A stretch of DNA of 64,000 nt, from NCBI GenBank assembly GCA_965234475.1, contig OZ248397.1, forward strand, positions 1 through 64,000, written 5' to 3'. This DNA is from Methylopumilus sp947499625. GTDB lineage: Bacteria > Pseudomonadota > Gammaproteobacteria > Burkholderiales > Methylophilaceae. A model generated the notes under the pieces. The model was not told the origin of the DNA, searched no databases, and was given only the letters and a program-made list of their open reading frames with translations. A program made the translations under genes and the position numbers. Of this stretch, positions 54,127-62,875 are shown in pieces. Every line of letters begins with the position of its first letter. Position 1 is the first letter of the stretch.

Positions 54127-54981
54127 TTATTGGGTGAATAGCTTTTGTGCGAGAAGCGTATTTTCCATTAATGTGGCAACCGTCATAGGTCCGACGCCCC
54201 CTGGAACAGGGGTAATAAAACCAGCCCTTGTTTTTGCGATATCAAATTCAATATCGCCTATAATCTTTCCGCTCTCAAGCCTGTTGATACCAATATCAAT
54301 TACAATAGCACCAGGTTTAATCCAGCTTCCTTTAATCATGTCTGGTATGCCAGCCGCTGCTACAACAATGTCCGCCAATTCAATTTTTTGTTGGAGTTTT
54401 TGGGTATAGCGATTACACATAGTGACAGTGCAGCCTGCTAAAAGAAGCTCTAAGGCCATAGGGCGGCCTACATGATTTGATGAACCAACCACAATTGCAT
54501 CAAGCCCTTGGATTGGGAGCTGGGTAGCTTCAATAAGCTTCATGACACCATAGGGAGTGCAAGACCTTAATTGGGGCTGCTTTATTGCTAAAAGGCCAAT
54601 ATTTTTAGGATGAAATCCATCGACATCTTTATGCGGTGAAATATTTTCAAAAATGACTTCATTATTAATATGGGCAGGTAAAGGTGACTGTACTAAGATG
54701 CCATCGATACTAGTATCATTATTTAATGTTTCAATAAGTGTTAAAAGTTCTTTTTCAGAAGTTTCATTAGGTAAGTCATAAGCAATCGATTTGACGCCAA
54801 TTTTTTCACAGGCCAAACGTTTATTTTTGACATAGATGGACGACGCAGGATTGGAACCTATAAGAACGACCGCTAAGCTGGGACTGCGAATACCCTTTTT
54901 TGATCTCACATCAATTTCTTTTTTGAGATCTTGAAGAAGATTTTCAGCAACCGCTTTACCATCAAGTATCTTGGCTGACAT
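54127..54981 (-). CDS. folD: Methylenetetrahydrofolate dehydrogenase/cyclohydrolase FolD
   Basis: A bifunctional one-carbon enzyme that converts methylene-THF to formyl-THF. 284 residues, matching E. coli (288). SIYVKNKRLACEKIGV with the catalytic Tyr-Lys, ILVQSPLPAHIN, PHKDVDGFHP, VVGSSNHVGRPMALELL (NADP site) and GGVGPMTVATLMENT are all visible. It is a single gene upstream of dksA on the same strand. One-carbon flux is central in a methylotroph if that lifestyle guess is right. Confidence 0.97.
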   Translation of the reverse strand: MSAKILDGKAVAENLLQDLKKEIDVRSKKGIRSPSLAVVLIGSNPASSIYVKNKRLACEKIGVKSIAYDLPNETSEKELLTLIETLNNDTSIDGILVQSPLPAHINNEVIFENISPHKDVDGFHPKNIGLLAIKQPQLRSCTPYGVMKLIEATQLPIQGLDAIVVGSSNHVGRPMALELLLAGCTVTMCNRYTQKLQQKIELADIVVAAAGIPDMIKGSWIKPGAIVIDIGINRLESGKIIGDIEFDIAKTRAGFITPVPGGVGPMTVATLMENTLLAQKLFTQ

Positions 54982-55117
54982 GGATTGACTAATGTATAAA
55001 AAACATCATTTTAACATATTGAATTTTAACTTTGTTCCATACTGGGTGAATCTTTTGTAAGAAAAGACGTCGAAGAGTATGATTAATATAATTTTTTTTT
55101 AAAAGGGTCTTAAAGTT

Positions 55118-55414
55118 ATGAAGAAAAGTGTTTGGTTAATTTCACTAGGATTAATTTTTGGTTTTAACACGCCTATTTTTGCAGATCATCATGGCATGGG
55201 CGAGCATTGTAAAATGCATACAAAAAAATCATTTGAAGAAGCGGATAAAGATCGCGATGGAACCTTAGATCGCAATGAAGTAAAGGTTGTTTGTAAAGAA
55301 GATTTTGACCTCATGGACAAAGATCATGACGGCACATTGTCTAAAGAAGAGCTCAATGCATGTCCGGGTAAAAAAGGTAAATCGGGCCATAAAACCCCCG
55401 CTAAACCAGCGTAA
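55118..55414 (+). CDS. Small secreted EF-hand protein
   Basis: 98 residues. A signal peptide (about 1-22, ending IFA) precedes a His/Met/Cys-containing stretch (HHGMGEHCKMH). Two EF-hand loops follow, DKDRDGTLDRNE at 43-54 and DKDHDGTLSKEE at 67-78, then a basic Pro/Lys tail. Both loops have the standard Ca2+ ligands at positions 1, 3, 5 and 12. It is a periplasmic metal-binding protein of unknown role. The loops lack the Pro at position 2 that marks lanmodulin, so a lanthanide role is not supported directly. Confidence 0.85.
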   Translation: MKKSVWLISLGLIFGFNTPIFADHHGMGEHCKMHTKKSFEEADKDRDGTLDRNEVKVVCKEDFDLMDKDHDGTLSKEELNACPGKKGKSGHKTPAKPA

Positions 55415-55451
55415 ATAAAAGAAATCGAGACGCCTCAGACGGCCTCTTCAT

Positions 55452-55480
55452 TTGACCTGAGCCCTTAATTAAGCTATATT
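55452..55480 (+). promoter_or_regulatory. Promoter of the tRNA-Pro/Arg/His cluster
   Basis: TTGACC at 55452-55457 and TATATT at 55475-55480 with a 17-base spacer. The first tRNA base is only 9 positions after the -10 box, so the primary transcript would have almost no 5' leader. Confidence 0.7.
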
Positions 55481-55488
55481 CTCGGCCT

Positions 55489-55565
55489 CGGGGTGTAGCG
55501 TAGTCTGGTAGCGCGCCTGCTTTGGGAGCAGGATGTCGGGAGTTCGAATCTCTCCACCCCGACCA
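55489..55565 (+). tRNA. tRNA-Pro (anticodon TGG)
   Basis: A 77-base cloverleaf starting CGGGGTG and ending CACCCCGACCA, with the CCA encoded. The anticodon loop is TTTGGGA with TGG. The T arm has GTTCGAATC. Acceptor pairing CGGGGTG/CACCCCG is complete. Confidence 0.95.
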
Positions 55566-55628
55566 GATTTAGCATCTTATCTTATTATAGAAAAAAGGAT
55601 TTTCTGTAACACGCTTTGTGTTGTTAAG

Positions 55629-55705
55629 CTGCCCGTAGCTCAACTGGATAGAGCACCAACCTTCTAAGTTGGGGGTTACAGGTTCAATTCCTGTCGGGCA
55701 GGCCA
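55629..55705 (+). tRNA. tRNA-Arg (anticodon TCT)
   Basis: The acceptor stem CTGCCCG pairs with CGGGCAG, with the discriminator G and CCA encoded. The anticodon arm is CCAAC-CTTCTAA-GTTGG with TCT. The T arm is ACAGG-TTCAATT-CCTGT. It reads AGA and AGG codons. Confidence 0.94.
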
Positions 55706-55719
55706 ATTTCTAGTTCATT

Positions 55720-55796
55720 GGTGGTTGTAGCTCAGTTGGTAGAGTCCAGGATTGTGATTCCTGTTGTCGTGGGTTCGAGCCCCATCAGCCACCCCA
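55720..55796 (+). tRNA. tRNA-His (anticodon GTG)
   Basis: The acceptor GTGGTTG pairs with CAGCCAC. The preceding G at 55720 is the histidine-specific G-1 opposite C73, and CCA is encoded. The anticodon loop contains TTGTGAT with GTG. It is the third of the clustered tRNAs, which are probably co-transcribed. Confidence 0.94.
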
Positions 55797-55855
55797 GTTT
55801 TTAAATGCATTGAATCAGCAGTTAATTGACGATATAGTCATTTCAACTTTAATTA

Positions 55856-56617
55856 ATGTTTAATGCATTCATGGACGATCAGCAACTTCTTCGATATAGC
55901 CGTCATATCTTATTGCCTGATATTGAATATCAGGGACAAGAAAAACTTCTTAATAGTCATATTCTCATTTTAGGTGCAGGTGGTTTAGGCGCACCCATTG
56001 CCATATATTGCGCAGCTGCCGGTGTTGGAAAAATGACGATATGTGATTTTGATGATGTAGATTTAAGCAACCTTCAAAGACAAATCATTCATGACACACA
56101 ATCAGTCGGTATTAATAAAGCCTCTTCCGCAAAACAGTTTATTCAATTACTTAATCCAGATGTAGAAGTAATTACTGTGACAGAAAAACAAACTGAAGCA
56201 AGTATGCAAGTGATTGCAAAAGATGTAGATGTCATCATTGATGGTTCAGATAACTTTGCCACAAGGTATGCGCTTAATCGAATCGCAGTAGCATTAAGGA
56301 AGCCTCTAGTTTCAGGCGCTGCTGTAGGCTTTGAGGGACAGATTAGCGTCTTTGATATGAGACATGATAAGAGCCCTTGTTATCACTGCCTATTTCCCGA
56401 TACAGGTGACCGCAATGAAACACGCTGTGCTGATAATGGCGTTTTTTCACCCACGGTTGGTATGATTGGTACTTCTCAGGCTGCCGAAGCCATGAAAATT
56501 ATTTTAGGCATAGGCGAGTCTTTAGAGGGCCGCTTACTATTGCTTGATGTGAAATCGATGCAATGGAAAAACATTCAACTTAAAAAAGATCCATCTTGCC
56601 CCGTTTGTTCTAAGTGA
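55856..56617 (+). CDS. moeB: HesA/MoeB/ThiF family adenylyltransferase
   Basis: An E1-like enzyme that adenylates the C-terminus of a sulfur-carrier protein (MoaD or ThiS). 253 residues: RYSRHILLPDI at the N-terminus, ATP-binding GAGGLGAPIAIYCAAAGVG, DFDDVDLSNLQRQI, the catalytic-Cys region ETRCADNGVFSP, and zinc ligands in CYHC and CPVC. It could act as MoeB, ThiF or both; no moaD or thiS is nearby to decide. Start ATG 55856 or 55871 (MDDQQLLRYS); neither has a clear ribosome-binding site. Confidence 0.9.
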   Translation: MFNAFMDDQQLLRYSRHILLPDIEYQGQEKLLNSHILILGAGGLGAPIAIYCAAAGVGKMTICDFDDVDLSNLQRQIIHDTQSVGINKASSAKQFIQLLNPDVEVITVTEKQTEASMQVIAKDVDVIIDGSDNFATRYALNRIAVALRKPLVSGAAVGFEGQISVFDMRHDKSPCYHCLFPDTGDRNETRCADNGVFSPTVGMIGTSQAAEAMKIILGIGESLEGRLLLLDVKSMQWKNIQLKKDPSCPVCSK

Positions 56618-56707
56618 TTTTTTATGGCAGACATCTGCCCTGAGGCCTGATATCACGTATCCCTATGTTAAAATGAATCTTTAACAAATCCTCTATGTGC
56701 TTTGTTC

Positions 56708-59509
56708 ATGGAAAATAATCTCTCTAAACCTTTTAGCCCAAAAGATATTGAAAGTCGTTGGTATAATTTTTGGGAGTCAAAAGGCTTCTATCAAGCAGGC
56801 TTAGATCCTAAGCAAAAAAATTCATTTTGTATTTTATTGCCGCCACCTAACGTAACAGGAACGTTACATATGGGTCACGGATTCAATCAAACACTTATGG
56901 ATACTTTAACGCGATATCATCGAATGAAAGGTGACAACACCTTATGGCAACCTGGCACCGATCATGCAGGTATAGCGACACAAATTGTTGTTGAAAGACA
57001 GCTTGATAAAGAAGGCGTTTCAAGACATGACCTTGGACGAGAAAAGTTTTTAGAAAAAGTTTGGCAGTGGAAAGCTTTCTCAGGGGGCACGATCACAGAG
57101 CAGATGCGTCGTCTAGGAACATCGCCTGATTGGTCTCGCGAACGGTTTACGATGGATGAAGGTTTATCAAAAACCGTGACAGAAACATTTGTCAGTTTAT
57201 TTAAAGAAGGACTCATTTATCGCGGTAAACGTTTAGTGAATTGGGACATTCAATTACAGACAGCCGTATCTGATTTAGAAGTAGTTCAAGAAGAAGAAGA
57301 TGGATTCTTGTGGCATATTCAGTACCCACTTGCATTAGGTAAAGACCACTTAACAGTTGCGACCACTCGACCTGAAACGATGTTGGGTGACGTTGCGATT
57401 ATGGTTCATCCTGAAGACGCGCGCTATCAAAAACTTGTTGGCCAAATGGTAAAACTTCCTTTATGTGATCGTGAAATTCCAATCATCGCAGATGATTATG
57501 TCGATCCAACATTTGGTACAGGTGTTGTTAAAGTAACGCCTGCACATGATTTTAATGACTATGCGGTAGGGTTGCGTCATAAGCTACCTACGATCAGTGT
57601 GATGACGCTCGATGGACATATTAACGAGTCAGCACCCAAGGCTTATCATGGGCTAGAGCGATTTGCAGCGCGTAAAAAAATTGTAGAAGATTTAGAAGCA
57701 CAAGGTTTCCTTGTAAAAACTGAAAAACACAAACTTAAAATTCCGCGAGGTGACAGAACAGATGTGGTGATCGAGCCGATGCTGACTGATCAGTGGTTTG
57801 TTGCCATGACAAAAAAAGGCCATGACGGAAAAAGTATTACAGAAAAAGCCCTTGATGTTGTAAAGGCAGGTGAAATTAAATTCTTTCCCGATAACTGGGT
57901 GAATACTTATAACCAGTGGTTGAACAACATTCAAGATTGGTGTATCTCAAGACAGCTTTGGTGGGGCCATCAAATTCCAGCATGGTATGGCGATGAAAGT
58001 CAGGTATGGGTTGCGCATAACGAGGAAGAAGCAAAAGCTTTGGCTTTAAAAGATGGCTATCAAGGAAATTTAAAGCGCGATCCAGATGTTTTAGATACAT
58101 GGTATTCATCAGCACTCTGGCCTTTCTCAACCCTTGATTGGACGCCTCACTATCCGAAGGTGTCAAACCCAGCCCTTGATCTTTATTTACCTTCGACGGT
58201 ATTAGTGACAGGCTTCGATATTATCTTTTTCTGGGTGGCTCGAATGGTCATGATGACAAAACACATTACTGGAAAAATTCCATTTAAGCATGTGTATGTG
58301 CATGGACTCATTCGTGATGCAGAAGGTCAGAAGATGAGTAAGTCAAAAGGAAATGTCTTGGATCCTATCGATTTGATCGATGGTATTTCACTTGAAGCGC
58401 TTATTGAAAAAAGAACAACCGGGCTTATGAATCCAAAACAAGCCGAATCGATTACTAAAAAAACACGCAAAGAATTTCCAGAAGGCATCGCCGCTTTTGG
58501 TACAGACGCCTTGCGTTTTACTTATGCAAGCTTAGCGAGTCCCGGACGCGACATTAAATTTGATCTCCAACGTTGCGAAGGGTATCGAAATTTTTGCAAT
58601 AAATTATGGAATGCGACACGTTTCGTTCTTATGAACTGCGAAGGTAAAGAAAATGGTTTTGGAGAATGCGTAGATGGCTATCTTGAATTTTCAAAAGCCG
58701 ATCGTTGGATTGTAAGCGAATTGCATGCGAGAGAGGCGGCTATTGAAAAAGCATTTTTAGATTACCGATTTGATTTATTGTCACAAGAGCTTTACCAATT
58801 TGTATGGGATGAATTTTGTGATTGGTATCTTGAGGTGGCTAAAGTTCAATTGCAAATAGGGAGTGAGGCAGAGCAAAGGGGGACACGACGAACACTTTTA
58901 CGTGTGCTTGAGATTATTTTGCGATTAATACATCCAGTGATGCCTTTTATTACAGAAGAAATTTGGCAAACGATCGGCCCTATGAATGGAAAAAAAGGTC
59001 CTTCGATTATGTTAGAAGCTTACCCACAAAGTGATAGCAAAAAAATTGATCCAGAAAGTATTCAATGGATGTCAATTTTAAAAGAGATGGTAGATGTATG
59101 CCGAAAGCTTCGCGGCGAAATGAATATTTCTCCAGCTCAAAAAATTCCACTTGTGATTGCGGGGCATAAGAAATCACTTGGGCTTTACGCGCCTTACCTT
59201 AAGGCGCTAGCTAAATTAACTGATGTTGAAATTGTGGATGATCTTCCTGCAATAGATGCGCCAGTAATGTTAGTGAAAGACTTTAAATTAATGCTTAAGG
59301 TTGAGGTGGATGCTGCAGAAGAAAAAGAAAGAATTAAAAAAGAACTTAATCGCATTCAAATTGAAATTGAAAAAGCTAAAAGCAAGCTAGAAAATGCCAG
59401 CTTTATAGATAGAGCTCCTGTGGCAGTAGTGGCCCAAGAAAAAAAACGTTTAGAAGAGTTTGTGGAGACTTTTGAAAAGCTTAATGCGCAGCTAATCAAG
59501 TTAGCTTAA
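56708..59509 (+). CDS. valS: Valyl-tRNA synthetase
   Basis: ValS charges tRNA-Val and edits threonine. 933 residues. PPPNVTGTLHMGHGFNQ is the HIGH motif, GQKMSKSKGNVLDP is KMSKS, and the CP1 editing domain has TTRPETMLGD. A C-terminal coiled-coil arm (about 860-930) has EEKERIKKELNRIQIEIEKA (quoted as KERIKKELNRIQIEIEKA). ATG 56708 (MENNLSKPF) is favoured over an in-frame TTG at 56702. The gene overlaps the convergent tusA by 9 bases. Confidence 0.97.
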   Translation: MENNLSKPFSPKDIESRWYNFWESKGFYQAGLDPKQKNSFCILLPPPNVTGTLHMGHGFNQTLMDTLTRYHRMKGDNTLWQPGTDHAGIATQIVVERQLDKEGVSRHDLGREKFLEKVWQWKAFSGGTITEQMRRLGTSPDWSRERFTMDEGLSKTVTETFVSLFKEGLIYRGKRLVNWDIQLQTAVSDLEVVQEEEDGFLWHIQYPLALGKDHLTVATTRPETMLGDVAIMVHPEDARYQKLVGQMVKLPLCDREIPIIADDYVDPTFGTGVVKVTPAHDFNDYAVGLRHKLPTISVMTLDGHINESAPKAYHGLERFAARKKIVEDLEAQGFLVKTEKHKLKIPRGDRTDVVIEPMLTDQWFVAMTKKGHDGKSITEKALDVVKAGEIKFFPDNWVNTYNQWLNNIQDWCISRQLWWGHQIPAWYGDESQVWVAHNEEEAKALALKDGYQGNLKRDPDVLDTWYSSALWPFSTLDWTPHYPKVSNPALDLYLPSTVLVTGFDIIFFWVARMVMMTKHITGKIPFKHVYVHGLIRDAEGQKMSKSKGNVLDPIDLIDGISLEALIEKRTTGLMNPKQAESITKKTRKEFPEGIAAFGTDALRFTYASLASPGRDIKFDLQRCEGYRNFCNKLWNATRFVLMNCEGKENGFGECVDGYLEFSKADRWIVSELHAREAAIEKAFLDYRFDLLSQELYQFVWDEFCDWYLEVAKVQLQIGSEAEQRGTRRTLLRVLEIILRLIHPVMPFITEEIWQTIGPMNGKKGPSIMLEAYPQSDSKKIDPESIQWMSILKEMVDVCRKLRGEMNISPAQKIPLVIAGHKKSLGLYAPYLKALAKLTDVEIVDDLPAIDAPVMLVKDFKLMLKVEVDAAEEKERIKKELNRIQIEIEKAKSKLENASFIDRAPVAVVAQEKKRLEEFVETFEKLNAQLIKLA

Positions 59510-59737
59510 ACGACGTTTTTTTATATAGAAGGTAATGACACCATTTTCATTTTGAAGTGATAAAAGTTCATGCCCTGTCTGGCGACAAAACGCTTCAAAA
59601 TCTTTTTTACTTCCAGGGTCTGTGGCAATAATTTTTAAGACTTGATCAGATTTAATTTCATTTAAACCTTTTTTACATCGCAAGATGGGAAGTGGGCATT
59701 TAAGTCCTGTTGCATCTACTTCATAATCATAATGCAT
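59501..59737 (-). CDS. tusA: TusA-family sulfur carrier
   Basis: A small sulfur-transfer protein. The start is set at 59737, where MHYDYEVDATGLKCPLPIL gives the family's N-terminus, with the persulfide Cys at 14 in the CPLP motif. Eleven further upstream residues in the open frame are not conserved. The protein is 78 residues, typical for TusA. It lies one base after a rhodanese gene, suggesting that the rhodanese loads sulfur onto TusA (inference). It overlaps the end of valS. Confidence 0.92.
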   Translation of the reverse strand: MHYDYEVDATGLKCPLPILRCKKGLNEIKSDQVLKIIATDPGSKKDFEAFCRQTGHELLSLQNENGVITFYIKKRRLS

Positions 59738-59738
59738 A

Positions 59739-60062
59739 TTATTTGAGTGCTGAAAAAGTATAGCCGGCATTGGCCCAGGCGATCACACCGCCTGCTAAGT
59801 TATATACGACATGATAATTATGTTCAGCCAGATAAGATGCCGCGTGAGCTGAGCGAACACCACTATGGCAGTAAAAAACAATACTAGATTTTTTGGAAAG
59901 TTTATCAAAAGCTTGAGGTAGGCTTGCAAGTGGAATATGTCTTGCACCATGAATAACTCCCCTAGCCACTTCATCATCATTTCTTACATCAATTAAAACT
60001 AAATCATCTTGTTTGATCATGCCGTGAAGGGTTGCGGCATCAATAGTCATAAAGGCACTCAT
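59739..60062 (-). CDS. Single-domain rhodanese
   Basis: A 107-residue rhodanese with the active-site loop YCHSGVRSAHA (Cys65) and LVLIDVRNDDEVARGVIHGARHIP (quoted as LIDVRNDDEVARGVIHGA). Similar to GlpE/PspE-type sulfurtransferases; cytoplasmic, since no signal peptide is seen. It directly precedes tusA in the same operon. Confidence 0.93.
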   Translation of the reverse strand: MSAFMTIDAATLHGMIKQDDLVLIDVRNDDEVARGVIHGARHIPLASLPQAFDKLSKKSSIVFYCHSGVRSAHAASYLAEHNYHVVYNLAGGVIAWANAGYTFSALK

Positions 60063-60081
60063 GAGGATAAAAGTTTAAATA

Positions 60082-60510
60082 TTAAAGAATTTTTTGAATG
60101 ATCAGCGCAACTATATTTGTTGAAGCGAGCGCTAGAAGACCCCAGAGTGTGTATTTCATACCTTTCTCTCTGAGTTCCATATTAGGTGTTGTTTCCAGGA
60201 AAGCTTTTGCATAAAAAAGTCGGCCCGTCGTAAATAAACCACCTAAAAGCAAAATAATCGTCCAATGGATATGATTAGCCTCAAGGCATCCCAAGAGAAT
60301 AAGACCTAAAGGAACATATTCTGCAAAATTTCCGTGCGAACGAATCGCTTGCTGTAAGTCTTCTCGACCGCCATCACCCAAAGATACTTTATTTTGATGT
60401 CTTAAGTTAATGACGTTTAATGCCAATTTAACGTATACAAAAGTAAGAATAGCGGCGTAAATAGCTGTAAGTTTTAACATGATGTTTAAATTGAAAAATC
60501 TAAGATGCAA
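60082..60510 (-). CDS. MAPEG family membrane protein
   Basis: 142 residues with four predicted membrane helices. KVSLGDGGREDLQQAIRSHGNFAEYVPLGLILLG (quoted as RSHGNFAEYVPLGLILL) is the MAPEG signature with the R-x-H-x-N-x-x-E pattern (glutathione or eicosanoid-type membrane enzymes). Bacterial members (YecN-like) have no firm function. It lies between plsC and the rhodanese. Confidence 0.9.
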   Translation of the reverse strand: MHLRFFNLNIMLKLTAIYAAILTFVYVKLALNVINLRHQNKVSLGDGGREDLQQAIRSHGNFAEYVPLGLILLGCLEANHIHWTIILLLGGLFTTGRLFYAKAFLETTPNMELREKGMKYTLWGLLALASTNIVALIIQKIL

Positions 60511-60549
60511 TCATTATAACATCGAGATGAAGCGCATATAAATGGGCGC

Positions 60550-61275
60550 TTAGTTAATTTGCAGTGCAATAGCTTCTTGTAGCTTGAGTGACAGGTCCTT
60601 TCTTGATTGCGAGGGCTTGACCGGATGCCCAATATCTACAATGACCTCGATTTGATTAGATTTAGCGACTCTCTTAAAGGATTGAAGCAAAGTCGTTGAA
60701 CCATGAAAGCTTGTGCGGTTTGTAAGTACGTTATTTTCCTTATACTTGATTGAGAGAGGTAGAAGTAATTTGTCAGCCTCAAAGGCTGATTGAAATAAGC
60801 TACTCTTAAAAGGAAGCACTTGGTATCCGTTTGACGTAATGCCTTCAGGGAAAATACATATCGACTGTTTTTTAATTGCAAAATGATGGTTCATCGCTTG
60901 AATGACTTCAGGTAAATTTGATTTACGATTACGGTCAACAAAAATGGCACCTGATATTTTAGCTAGCATCCCAATAATAGGCCATGTTTTGACATCAGAT
61001 GTCGATACGAATGTGACAGGCTTTAATGAAAAGATTACAGGAATATCAAGCCATGAAATATGATTTGCAACGATAAGATAACTATCTTTTCCCAGAAGCT
61101 TTAAAGCTTCACCAGTGAGTGTAATTTTAATCTTTAAAATACGTAAGAGACGTTTCGCCCAGTATTGAATAAGAAGATGAATGATACTTTTTGGAAGAAT
61201 AATCATCGTGATACAAAGAATTAGTGCGAGAAGCAAATGGAACGCCATGAAAATAGATTTAAAAATAAAGTTCAT
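60550..61275 (-). CDS. plsC: 1-acyl-sn-glycerol-3-phosphate acyltransferase (PlsC family)
   Basis: A membrane acyltransferase making phosphatidic acid. 241 residues. It has an N-terminal membrane helix (about 5-30), then the HX4D catalytic motif in VANHISWLDIPVIF, and FPEGITSNGYQVLPFKSSLFQ (quoted as FPEGITSNGYQVLPFKS). It could act on lysophosphatidic acid or on another lipid, such as an ornithine lipid. It is 8 bases after the DUF3147 gene. Confidence 0.9.
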   Translation of the reverse strand: MNFIFKSIFMAFHLLLALILCITMIILPKSIIHLLIQYWAKRLLRILKIKITLTGEALKLLGKDSYLIVANHISWLDIPVIFSLKPVTFVSTSDVKTWPIIGMLAKISGAIFVDRNRKSNLPEVIQAMNHHFAIKKQSICIFPEGITSNGYQVLPFKSSLFQSAFEADKLLLPLSIKYKENNVLTNRTSFHGSTTLLQSFKRVAKSNQIEVIVDIGHPVKPSQSRKDLSLKLQEAIALQIN

Positions 61276-61283
61276 AGTAAATT

Positions 61284-61631
61284 TTATAAGAGTTCGATGC
61301 CATAGGGCTTTACAATTTTTGCAAAAATATAAAATGCAACCAAGGTCATGACAATAGATATGCCAAGTGTTGGCCAGAAACCAAATCGTTTAAGCAAAAA
61401 AGGAAATGCTAAGAACATAGGTAAGGTAGGCACGACATACCAAAAAGTATACCAAGCATGATTTGCAATTTTAGATTCCGGCTGCTTTTCTATATATAGC
61501 CAGATTAAAGTAAGTACTGTGATAAGAGGAAGTGCTGCGATGAGTCCGCCTAATCGGTCACTTTTTTTAGCTACCTCAGAAATAAAAACAACCATACCCG
61601 AGGTGATTAAAAGTTTAAATAAAATCCACAT
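61284..61631 (-). CDS. DUF3147 family membrane protein
   Basis: 115 residues with four membrane helices. ISEVAKKSDRLGGLIAALPL and VVPTLPMFLAFPFLL match my memory of the DUF3147 family. Function unknown. Its start shares one base with the stop of the COG3146-type gene. Confidence 0.8.
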   Translation of the reverse strand: MWILFKLLITSGMVVFISEVAKKSDRLGGLIAALPLITVLTLIWLYIEKQPESKIANHAWYTFWYVVPTLPMFLAFPFLLKRFGFWPTLGISIVMTLVAFYIFAKIVKPYGIELL

Positions 61632-62836
61632 TATATTTCTCCTTCTTTTATTAATTGAATGCCAGGCTTTTCTTCAGGATAGGCCTTTAAATAAATTGCT
61701 AAGGCTGGATCAAGCGTATCCCAATTGACTAGGCTTGCTACTTTTTTATAAATTTCATGCATAAAGCGATTTCGGTGTTTACAGAAATTTGTAAGATGAA
61801 CGAGTTCATGACCCGTCTCAATTTTAGCAGGGTAAGCTGTTTGGCCACTTTGAATTGTTTTGGCACCAATTTTATATGACCAATTAATAGCTTCAATCCA
61901 TAGACGGAAATATATAAACCAATCTCTAGGCGCATCATAATCAATTCCAATAAATTTGTTAATCACATGTCCTTTAAGATCAAAACAAAGCATAAAAGCT
62001 ATAATTTCTTGAGAAGACTGGTGTCTTAAGATAATAAAGTGTGCTTCTTTTTCGCGAGAAATAAATTCAAAGAATTCGGGCGTTAGCTCTTCAAATTTAG
62101 TTTTACCTTTTAAATAAGTTCTTGAGAATAGTCGGTAAAGCTTATGAAGGGTTTGATTGTCAGGTAAATGAACTATGCTGACATCCAAAGGAGCTGGAAG
62201 CGCAGTCTTTAACTTTTTTAGAAATTGATACCGTCTAGACGATTCGAGAGAGTTTATATAGTCATCAGTATTTTCCCCTTCTAGTGTTACAAGTGCTGAC
62301 GGAAAACTTATAAGCTGAAATAAATTTTTAGATTTTGAAATATTAGTAAGTATTTGATGATCTATTTTTGGAAAGTCTTTCCAAACTAACATAGCTGCTT
62401 TGTATTTGTGAGCTTGTTTTTCAGCAGCTTCTTGGATGCATAGAAAAATATCATCTTGTGTTACCGTCTGAGCTTTTAAAATTTTGGGATCAATTCCGAT
62501 ATGCCCCTCATCGGAGCAGGCACTACCTATAAAAAAAGTACGTTGATATAAGAAAGAGGGGATAACTTTACTGATTAATCTTACGATAGGTAAAATAATC
62601 GGAGGCATCACAAGCTCAATGGGCTCATCCATTACGAAAGCAGGTGCAATTGCGATGGGCTCTCCATTGAAAGAAATCAGACCATAGGTAAAAGTGAATT
62701 GCTCTTCAAGATGAGCGCACTCGAGTGATCTATACCACCACTGACCTTCGTAAGGTGCTGGAAAACAACTATCCCAGAGCGCCTGTGGTATTTGCGATTC
62801 AGAATTAAGCCATTCAAGAGAGAGCTGTTGTATCAT
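61631..62836 (-). CDS. GNAT-fold protein of the COG3146 / DUF482 type
   Basis: 401 residues. The C-terminal half (about 210-370) resembles FemAB/GNAT-like acyltransferases, including FSRTYLKGKTKFEELTPEFFE, EIIAFMLCFDLKGHVINKFIGIDYDAPRDWFIYF (quoted as NKFIGIDYDAPRDWFIYF) and QSGQTAYPAKIETGHELV. Annotated as peptidogalycan-biosynthesis-like or GNAT; the substrate is unknown. It is the first gene of the operon to tusA. Confidence 0.85.
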   Translation of the reverse strand: MIQQLSLEWLNSESQIPQALWDSCFPAPYEGQWWYRSLECAHLEEQFTFTYGLISFNGEPIAIAPAFVMDEPIELVMPPIILPIVRLISKVIPSFLYQRTFFIGSACSDEGHIGIDPKILKAQTVTQDDIFLCIQEAAEKQAHKYKAAMLVWKDFPKIDHQILTNISKSKNLFQLISFPSALVTLEGENTDDYINSLESSRRYQFLKKLKTALPAPLDVSIVHLPDNQTLHKLYRLFSRTYLKGKTKFEELTPEFFEFISREKEAHFIILRHQSSQEIIAFMLCFDLKGHVINKFIGIDYDAPRDWFIYFRLWIEAINWSYKIGAKTIQSGQTAYPAKIETGHELVHLTNFCKHRNRFMHEIYKKVASLVNWDTLDPALAIYLKAYPEEKPGIQLIKEGEI

Positions 62837-62875
62837 TTATGAGAATTATACTTAAAACATCGAGATTCTCGACTT

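Noticed and set aside
54089..54409. Plus-strand 106-residue frame
   Set aside because: It lies antisense to folD, whose motifs are complete.
55118..55414. Lanmodulin
   Set aside because: Only two EF loops and no Pro at loop position 2.
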